Shown piece after piece: positions 56,501 to 64,000 of a stretch of DNA of 64,000 nucleotides. The DNA lies in the NCBI GenBank assembly GCA_012656075.1, contig JAAKBF010000149.1, forward strand, positions 248,001-312,000. Direction: 5' to 3'. The notes below the pieces were generated by a model. It was given only the letters and a program-made list of their open reading frames with translations. It was not told the DNA's origin and did no database searches. Position numbers and translations under genes: made by a program. Numbering within the stretch: the first letter of the stretch is position 1; the number at the start of each line of letters is the position of its first letter. Origin of the DNA: Phytophthora hibernalis (Eukaryota; Oomycota; Peronosporomycetes; Peronosporales; Peronosporaceae).

Positions 56501-59219
56501 GAGCTCCGCCGCAAGAGTGCTTGCATGAAGTGCCTGGTTGAGCGAATTGGAGATGCAGCTGAAAATCAAGGCGTGAAGAACTTTATCATTGACACTTTCC
56601 AAGAAGTCTGGTTCGGTGCCGAGCTCTCTTCCTCCCGGCTCTCTAACCCCCTCGGCGAATTTGGTGTTGGAAGCAATCTTCCACCTGGATGGGTAGCTGT
56701 TCCGAATACAATCGATGAGAAAGGTGTTGCTGCATCAACCTTACTAGAAAACGTGAAGTTTGAATCCGAAGATGGGAACAGCGCCAACTCAGTAGAAGAA
56801 GCGTGGTCTGCATATCGAACTCCTGCCGTGGCTCCCTCTAGTGTGGTAAAAACCAATGACTCCAAGGTGGATAATACCTCAGAAGTTGTCGCTACTATCG
56901 TTGAAGTCATCCATGGCATGTCAAACTTTAGCTGGTTCGTTGAGTTGTTGAAACGGCTGCTGGAGGAACGTACCAGCACGAAAAAAGGGTATCAAGATCG
57001 AGTAAGGATGAAGCTGAAATTGCACAAGATCGCTCCGAGAAAATTGTTGGTGGACTTGTTGCCTGCCTCATGGACCTTCAAGAAGGCAAACTGCTTCCTG
57101 GTGTTTCGATACAAGGTAACTTGCAGTTTGTATCGTGCATGAAGGCTTTGACTGCTTTTTGTGAAGCAAAACCTCAACTTTTGGCTTGTCATCTCGAGAC
57201 CCTTCGGGTCTACCTGAAAGAGGACGACGTCAAGATCCAAAGGCTCGCGGTGTCTATGATTGAGCACATTTTGAGTGTCAAGAGCCCCCGCAAACTCTTG
57301 CTAGTAGATTGGAAGATGATTTGAGGCTCCTTGTGCTGGGGTCTCCCCAAGTGTTGTGGATCCAAGTGTTAAGTGCCTAGCAACTTTGTCCACTATCAGG
57401 GGCATGACCCCTGTATTGCTCCTAAAATTGCTGGAGCAGTTTTCCCTAGTCATTCGGGGCAAACTGAAGGAGTCGTTTGCCACGATGTCGGAGAAAGATA
57501 ATTATGTTCTCCAGCGAGCACTGTTTGCTGCGGGGAACATTGTGGGTGCGACGGATATTGACCATCACCAGGAGCTGACAAATGAAGCGAAAATGCTGAA
57601 GATTGGGGAGATTACAGAATTGCTGTATGAATGGTACAGAGAATATATTCACAAGCCAGGCAATGATGCATGCGCCGCTAAGGCTGTACAAGGCATGGGA
57701 TTTCTATTTCCTATCCGACCGCGGCTGTTTCTGCGGGCTCAACAAGATGGACTGTTGAAATATCTGTTGACTGCTGCACCTGGCAGGTTGACCTTGCATT
57801 GCCTTGTAAGCATGAAGGAGCTGTTACTTTACGAAGAACAACGTCTGGGGAATGGGCTGGCAACAGAGCGGATGGACCGCTCCAAAACCAAAAAGCAGCA
57901 GGTTCAAGGCGACCAGGAAGCTGAGGCTTCGTTGATCGGCAACATTATGCAAGCGGAGCTAGGCAATGTGTTGCTGCTATCGCTGCATAAAGTAGCGCAA
58001 ATTCGACAGGAGGCGATCGGGTGCATCGGCGCACTGCTAACACAAGGCTTGGTGAATCCGCTGCAATGCATTCCAAACTTGGTGGCGTTGGAGACGGATG
58101 GTGTATTGGGCGTGCGAGATGCTGCATTTTCTCAGTTACTGGCGGTGTATGATCGGTTTCCGAGTCAGATCCTCACGCCGTCCCTCAAAGGTGTCCGGGA
58201 CTCGTACTCTTTTCAACTGAGAGTATTCGGCACTGCCACAGCTTCGAGGCTCAATAAAGATGAGAAAGAGTGCAAGGAATTTTGTCTTTTCGGGCGATTG
58301 TACACGACTTGCCTTAAGCCGGTGAGATCTGTTTTCCTGAAGGCGCTCGTGAATCAATTCACTGACCAGGGAAGCGTTCTAAAGACATTGACGAACAAAC
58401 CTGCCTCCACCAACAACAGCATCTCCATAGACAATCTGAAATATTTGTGCTACCTGGCTCAAATCATTGCCGCACTACCGTACGATGTGGAGGACGAGCC
58501 GCTGTCCATTATTTATTTGATCAACCGCTACGCGAGTCTTCGTCTCGGGTACGTATTATTTGTAAAGCTTTACGGTGGGCGAGTATCTCACATTCCGTTG
58601 GCGTTTTCGTTTATTGTTTAGCCCTGTGCTGGACGATCTCAAGGATACGTTTGCGAAGGCTGGTGTAGCACCTGACCAACTCGAAGACGAAGAATCTAAT
58701 CTCTCACAAGTTGATATCGACAAGTATCGACCGCTGTCTCCGTTAACAGGTTCCGAGCTGGCAGCACTGGGGACTAATGGGTGCATTGCTTTTGCGCTTG
58801 CACTGATGCTCAATCTGAAGTTTGCACTGAAGGCCAACTATAAGCTGGATAACGAAAAGTGCGCAACATATAAACCCTCTACGACAGAAAATTCTGTAGA
58901 GGCGAGAGAGCGGTCCCCGAAGAAACTCTTGCTTCCTTCTGTCGACGATTTCTTTCACGCGGAAGATCTTATCCAGATTAACTGGAGTCTCTTCATGACT
59001 GCGTGGCTCGTAGCTCGGAAAGATCAAGCGCAGCTGGACGTTGACCTGGAAACAGAGGCGAAACCCAAGGCTCGACAGATGAAACCCAAGGTTCGACAGA
59101 TGAAACCCAAGACCCCACCGAAGCGGCGACGTCGCTCACGTAGGGCTGCTATTAAGCAGCAGGTCGAGGATAGCGGTAGCGACGATGAGGACGACGAGTA
59201 CGTTGAAGGTTTCGCTTAA
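53581..59219 (+). CDS. SCC2: Sister-chromatid cohesion loader Scc2/NIPBL
   Basis: This is the HEAT-repeat subunit that, with Scc4/MAU2, loads cohesin on chromatin and drives loop extrusion. Exons are 53581-53753, 53817-53914, 53993-56285, 56366-58548 and 58622-59219. Frame breaks lie in A runs 54401-54406, 56981-56986 and 57292-57294 and in C run 57345-57348. One added base at each restores the frame. Family patterns: LRNIFLQYPTHRDSLLAD, then LPITKRTLRTLKLLNSSDTV; LSKGMPTLRARVMKCLRGIV, then VRESAVDLIGTYVLL; FDKYFDALAQRLRDKGIKVR; AIGCIGALLTQGLVNPLQCI, then VLGVRDAAFSQLLAVY. The C-terminus is basic and Ser/Asp-rich (KRRRRSRRAAIKQQ). The length is about 1780 aa. The N-terminus is short, without the long disordered region of animal NIPBL. 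Confidence 0.92.
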
Positions 59220-59272
59220 CTGACCATGAGAGGTTGGTTGTTTTTGAATGCCATGCAGCTTATTTGATGTTT

Positions 59273-60060
59273 TCACCGCCGTCGTCCATACTCGTCATCG
59301 TGGCCACTCTTGAGCATATGCATACTTGAGCTGGATCCGTCAGCAGCTAGCCGACGTCGCTTCACGTCGAGTGTACGGAGGAACACGACTTCAAAGTCAG
59401 CAAGTTGTGCGTTGTACAGCGTATCCAGCGTCACCACCGGGTCCACGAGCTCCAGACCATCGTGAAACAACCCCAACAACCCCGTCAAACACCAGAATCG
59501 CTCCGCTTCCCGTGTCAGCACCTCACACACCACGCGAGCCACGCCCAGCAAAAAGTTCTGGTCATCCATCCCGCACAACAACGGCGCGTCACACGCCGTG
59601 ATCTCTCTCAATATGTTCGATGCAAGTGCACCAGCTTCTTCAGATCCTGCAGCGAAGGCTTCTGCGTCTTCACTACTTCGTCATCATCATCCTCCAGCAG
59701 CATCACCGAGAAATCATAGAACACGCCGCCCGCTTCGTCTCCGTCGCTCGCGTCTTTCGCCTGCAAAAATTGCGCAGCTTCCACCACATCCTCAAACATA
59801 GCGCGACGTTCCGTCAACGCAAACGTCCACAGTCCGGGATATGGCGGCAGTACACCCGTCAGCAGCAGCCACATCCTCGCGCGGTACTGCGGCGTGATGC
59901 CCAATTCCAACGCCAGCTTCAGCAACTGCGGTACGTTCACCGCTCTCTCGCCCAGCAGCGCCGCAAACGATGCGTCCACGTCCACAATATGCTGCACCAC
60001 AGGCACGCCCAGTGTCTTGTAGTAAGTCGTCCTGAAATTCCTGCTCAGCGCCATGTTCAA
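59273..60060 (-). CDS. TBC-domain protein, TBC1D7-like
   Basis: ATG 60060 to stop 59273, about 262 aa. A frame change at TT 59616-59617 is fixed by one base, giving HRNILREITACDAPLL. The TBC fold shows as ELGITPQYRARMWLLLTGVL then PPYPGLWTFALTERRAMFED, and in the second half MDDQNFLLGVARVVCEVLT and ERFWCLTGLLGLFHDG. The first half lacks the canonical IxxDxxR arginine-finger motif of active RabGAPs. Together with the small size this resembles TBC1D7, the third subunit of the TSC complex (family knowledge), so a scaffold role is possible. The C-terminus is polar and basic. Confidence 0.75.
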
Positions 60061-60267
60061 CTGCTAAAAAATGTTAAAATTCCTAGAGCAGCTAAACAAA
60101 ATGTTAAAATAGTAACAACATGTTAAAACTGTGTTGAAACCCACTTAGAAATTGCTACTGCACATCTTTTCTATGTGCTCCCACACCAACTTCAATATGT
60201 TTCCATAGTTTGCCACCTATGGAAAAGGCTTTCTCCAGGATCCAATTTGAATCTCATTCGCCTTGTG
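60061..60267. promoter_or_regulatory. Divergent spacer
   Basis: About 200 bases between divergent genes. It contains atgttaaaa repeated three times (60068, 60101 and 60120), a short direct repeat. Confidence 0.35.
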
Positions 60268-62628
60268 ATGGTCGCGTCGGCTCACGCGCTCAGCCCCAAG
60301 AAGCGTCAGTGGATCGGAGGCTCTCGCCCGGTCTCCAGCAAGAGCAGTAGACGCGCGCAGCACCCGCGACTGCTTCAGTGCCGCGCCAGCGACGCCTCCG
60401 CGGGCGAAACGGACAGCGAGAGTCTGGATCTGGACGACGTGGACATGGACAAGGTTTCCAGCGACATCCAGACGCTGCCGGACGAGTTGCTGGCACTGGC
60501 GTTGGCTCAGCTGGACGGGCAGTCGCTGTTGGCGTGTGCTGCGACCTGCATCGCCTTTCGGGCGCTCACATTTGACCGACAAGTGTGGAAACGGATTTGT
60601 CTGGAAAAATGGCCGACCCTGAGGACACAGCTGCTACCACAACTACCCGGAGCACCGGACTATGATGTACGGGTGAAATGTTGTCTATTGGGAGCTTTGT
60701 GGGTCGAGAAGAGAACTGGGAGCTGAGATATTGGTGTTGTTGTGATTTTGTGACTTTGTAGTTGGTGAGGCTGTATGGAGGATGTTGGAGACGCTGCTAT
60801 GAGGAAAAACATGGCAGAGAACAAAGAGCAGAGATCTCTGTGAAAATACCCAAGTTCACGGACGTGGAAGCTATGAGAGGCGTGGATAAGGTCGTCTCGG
60901 ATACGTTCAACATCGGCGACCATCGCTTCTGCCTGTGGGTTTTCCCAAATGGAAATCCGAACGAGGCTCAGTACAAGGACCGTGTACTCAGTGTGTACCT
61001 CGTTCTCACTGATTTATCGCAGCGTGAACCAGACTGGCTCACGTGCGCAGTATTCTCGTTGCAGGTGGAGAACGAGCGAGATCCGAGACGCCGACTCGAG
61101 TGGCACTCGTGTCTTACAGACAACAAGTTTCACCAACGCCTCAACAACTGGGGAGTGCACTCACTCGGTTCTCTATCGATGCTGCGTGACCCCCAGCAAG
61201 GCTTCCTTACCGCCGAGGGTCAAGCCGAACCCGATACCCTCACTGTATCGGCTCAGGTTCGACTCATGTCCATTACATTTCGCGTGGTATTTGAGCACGA
61301 TCTGCGAGAACACCATCAACTCGGACTCGTAGATTTGACAAACGTGGCGGAATTGGAATTGCCTTTCTGCTGCTCCTTACGCAACTTGATGATCGCACTG
61401 CACGACCGGTTTCCTAAAGTGCTTGGGGACTACAGTGAAGACGAAACGATGACCAAGACACGAGTATGGTGCTTTAATCAGCCAGTGGTATCTGGCCAGG
61501 CGCTTCGACCACGCAAATTGCTCGCGTGTAACAAGTCTCAGCAAAATCGACCCCTGTTTGGCCACATGGAGTTGATATCGACGCCTACTCGTTCTGTCAG
61601 ATATACGTCGAAAATAATTCGGTACTGTCTGGCAACCAGGCGACTGCGAAGGCGACTCCTGAAGGCTATGTGTTTGTGAAGTTTCTCCAGCCAGCTCCTG
61701 TCAACCGTCTAGACTATATCGGCAAATTTCGTGTTCTTGAGACATTGTGTCCCGACAGCACGGAAATCCGAAGTAAGTCTGATACCGGGCGGCTCTCACC
61801 CAGTGTGTTGTACGAGGCAGTCGCTCGCCATACAGGTTGGAGCTGTGCACAGCTAGAAATGTTCCGAGAAGAGATCGCCCCACCGTTCTCTCCGAATGCA
61901 TTCCGTACCATGCTTCGACTCAAAGTGCTGGATTGCAGAAAGCGGATATTGTGGTGTTCAGCGTGAAGCCCCAAGGCCTCCACGGAGTCTCACCTGCAAG
62001 TGCCCGGAGCCCGGTGTACGAGCTGCTACTCGAGCGATATGCAGAAGCACGACAACTGTTCAGTCCTAACGAGCTGGTACCGCCTACGTTAGAACTGGTT
62101 GAAAACCTGACTGAGAAGCTGGACATTCCGAAATTCCGTGTGCGCAGTGCGTTCCGCAAGTGCCACGAAGACCCGCTTGCTACCTTGCGCTACATCATGG
62201 AGGGCCGTCATCTTGGCTTTATCTGCGACTCGTGTGGTGAAACAGATTTCACCGGAACACGATTTAACTGCGCTATCTGCATCGACTACGACTTATGCGC
62301 CGCGTGCAATGGTAGGCATATTTGCTTGAGCGTGAACACTTTTCACGGTTGGACTAACTCTCTTGTTAATTCGAAAGCAGCACGATCTTGCGAAATCTCG
62401 CATCGCTACGCAAACGTCGAAGGCAAGTGGCAGCGCGTGTACAATTTCAAGGACCACAAAACCTCGCACACGATGCGCAAGATGCTGCCGGTTTTTATGG
62501 CTATGATCGCAAGCACGAGTGACAACAGCACGCTGTTGATGTCTGTTGCCGCCATTGCTGAAGCCAACCCTCGCTCCGTGTCAAGAAACAAGCAGGTGCT
62601 TCGTGTGCTAATCTCATGTAATCTTTAG
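60268..62628 (+). CDS. F-box / MATH / USP7-like / ZZ-finger protein
   Basis: Starts at ATG 60268. The first exon ends near 60666, where the frame continues after intron 60667-60761. Breaks at CCCC 61551-61554 and AAA 61922-61924 are each fixed by one base. A later intron lies at about 62311-62380. The protein is about 730 aa. Domains in order: F-box (QTLPDELLALALAQLDGQSL, ~75-120); MATH-like domain (FCLWVFPNGNP, VYLVLTDLSQ, FHQRLNNWGVHSL, ~165-300); a segment like the USP7 C-terminal ubiquitin-like/ICP0-binding region (VFVKFLQPAPVNRLDYIGKF, VLYEAVARHTGWSCAQLEMF); and a ZZ zinc finger (GFICDSCGETDFTGTRFNCA then CIDYDLCAAC). The expected role is a substrate-recognition subunit of an SCF ubiquitin ligase. 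A further exon may extend the gene to 62715. Confidence 0.75.
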
Positions 62629-63013
62629 GTTCATTCATTTTCTTACAACGTACTTCGCGTCTCCCAGCGAATGACTCGACTCGGATCAGCTCCGTACCTG
62701 TCAGGTCTAAATTAGAACAGAATATCATCGTATGTACTTGATTGACGGTGATACCCACCTGATGTCTCCTTTCTTGTACTGGACATGACGAGTGTGCGGC
62801 GCGGCCGGGAGCAGGACTGGGTTCTAGATACAGCCAGTGTCGAAATCCGTGCTGTCGCGGCCGACGAGGCCGAATTCGGGATACTGCTGATCTGCGGCTG
62901 ACTGGGACTCGCGCTCGATTCTAGCAACACCCAAGACCCATCCCAAGACGCAAGAGAGAGAATCAGGCATCGCTAAGTAGATCCAGAAGAGTAGTTCGGC
63001 ATCCAGCGCTGCT
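62629..63013. other. Convergent 3' region, uncertain coding
   Basis: A minus-strand frame here (EEGIEAALDAELLFWIYLAM, to 62824) may be the true C-terminus of the kinase in another frame. The plus strand may hold a short last exon of the F-box gene (62631-62715). Confidence 0.35.
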
Positions 63014-64000
63014 TCAATGCCTTCCTCGTACGTACCCTTCGCTAAGTCGCGGCTCCGATCGGCGTCCTGACCTGCGCTTTTCCCGTTTGCTGCTTGACTC
63101 TCGTGACATTGATGCCGGCTCCTCCGTTCGCGTGTAGGAGAAGCCCTGGAACTCGTTCTTGGGAGACACCGCAAGCCGTTTATCCTGCTGCAAGAAACCA
63201 TGATCAGGCAATTCCTTCGTAAACTCACGGTCGAAGTTTTGGATGTCCGTCGGGCTGCGCACACGCGGCTTGAATGGGGGTTTAATGCCACGCTTCTCCA
63301 GCAACTTCCAGTCGATGGTAGAGAAGAACACGTGGTTCTTAATGTCTTCCACGCCAGCACCGGGGCGCGAGCCGATGCGGTACGTCGGGTCGCGCTCCAA
63401 CAGTGCCGAGATGAGGCTCTTGACTTCGGAACTCAGACCGAAGTGAGCAGGGAACTGAGCGGAGACTTCATGATCTTGGTGCACATCTGCTCGATATTGC
63501 GATCAAAGAAAGGCGGCCAACCCGTGAGCATCTCGTACATGAGAGTGCCAAGGCTCCACCAGTCGATAGCTTTGCCGTACTCTGTCTTCTTCTTGCGGCT
63601 AATGAGCATTTCAGGTGCAAGGTACTCGGGGTACCGCAAAAGTCTTGGCGCCTGAGAAGTCCGTGCAGTCCGTCTTGGAGAGACCAAAGTCGGTAAGTCG
63701 TACGTGACCTGTCTCGTCTAGAAGAATGTTCTCGGGCTTGAGGTCGCGGTAGATTATGTCACGCTCGTGCAAGTGACCAAGGGCGGCCACTAGCTCTGCG
63801 GCGTAAAAGCGCACCATAGCTTCCGAGAACGAGCGGAACTTCTTCAGATGGAAGAAGATCTCGCCTCCACAGCAATAGTCCGAGACCATCACGAGCTTGC
63901 TGGCGGTCTGGAACGAGTACTTGAGCCCGACAATGAACGGATGGTCGATGGAGCTCATGATGCGGCGTTCCATCATGGTGTGCCCCACCTGGTTGCGCTT
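63014..64000 (-). CDS. AGC-family serine/threonine protein kinase (5' partial)
   Basis: The gene runs off the window at 64000, so the glycine-rich loop and the VAIK lysine are outside. Visible parts: DHPFIVGLKYSFQT, the hinge region VSDYCCGGEIFFHLKK, catalytic loop YRDLKPENILLD, DFG in LTDFGLSK, activation loop ending in a PEYLAPEMLI motif, then DWWSLGTLMYEMLTGWPPF and a C-terminal AGC extension with turn motif DREFTKELP and hydrophobic motif FQGFSY. Breaks at AAAA 63638-63641, GGGG 63628-63631 and near 63462 are each repaired by one base, and all lie inside conserved kinase text. It is AKT/S6K/PKA-like, with the hydrophobic-motif Ser available for phosphorylation. The very C-terminal frame is uncertain. 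Confidence 0.85.

Noticed and set aside
57104..57130. A tiny intron GTAACTTGCAG in the Scc2 gene
   Set aside because: It is 11 nt, far below any spliceable length, and the frame reads through as coding.
1..64000. CRISPR array, rRNA or tRNA genes
   Set aside because: No regularly spaced repeats, no rRNA-like conserved blocks and no cloverleaf with T-loop and D-loop consensus were recognised by eye.

Overview
The window looks like nuclear DNA of an oomycete, most likely a Phytophthora-type Peronosporales species (inference). Genes are dense on both strands and are split by short introns (about 50-110 nt) with GTRNGT donors and YAG acceptors. One interrupted locus is a multi-span membrane protein family that I associate with Phytophthora. 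A Copia-type LTR retrotransposon is present, and two genes resemble flagellar or cyclic-nucleotide machinery expected in zoospore formers. There is no bacterial operon structure, CRISPR array or rRNA, and I recognised no tRNA.

Layout. 0-5.75 kb (-): a very large protein with a dynein-stalk-like segment, a degenerate alpha/beta-hydrolase-like domain, a coiled coil and IQ motifs; its 3' end lies outside the window. 6.1-6.5 kb (+): a small two-exon gene that a plain ORF scan misses. 6.9-11.8 kb (+): a P4-ATPase lipid flippase. 12-16.3 kb (-): a nine-exon OSCA/CSC1-like channel with a lectin-like loop. 16.6-19.3 kb (+): a zinc-finger nuclear protein with two TDBD-like modules. 19.3-22.5 kb: gene-poor, with degenerate repeats and hairpins. 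22.5-24.6 kb (+): two tandem paralogues of a Cys/His-basic motif family. 24.7-25.9 kb (+): a membrane-anchored coiled-coil protein. 26.1-26.9 kb (-): a compact bromodomain-NET protein. 27.3-29.3 kb (+): a double cyclic-nucleotide-binding protein. 29.5-30.4 kb (-): a PX-domain protein. 32.1-32.6 kb (-): the KEOPS subunit Pcc1. 33.4-36.5 kb (+): a TRP/FLC-like membrane protein. 36.7-41.3 kb (+): a helical-repeat protein. 41.5-43.7 kb (-): a GH81 beta-1,3-glucanase. 44.0 kb: a pogo/Tigger transposase remnant. 45.7-52.4 kb: a membrane-protein gene split by a Copia element that itself carries two inverted solo LTRs. 52.7-53.4 kb (+): a small membrane protein. 53.6-59.2 kb (+): the cohesin loader Scc2/NIPBL. 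59.3-60.1 kb (-): a TBC1D7-like TBC protein. 60.3-62.6 kb (+): an F-box/MATH/USP7-like/ZZ protein. 63.0-64.0 kb (-): an AGC kinase whose 5' end lies outside the window.

The dominant feature of the sequence is that nearly every long gene changes frame one or more times, and that most of the breaks are repaired by adding one base to a short homopolymer. Protein motifs continue smoothly across these points. I therefore treat them as consensus undercalls and annotate the joined genes, stating each break. The retrotransposon-split gene and the transposase fragments are the cases I regard as truly broken.
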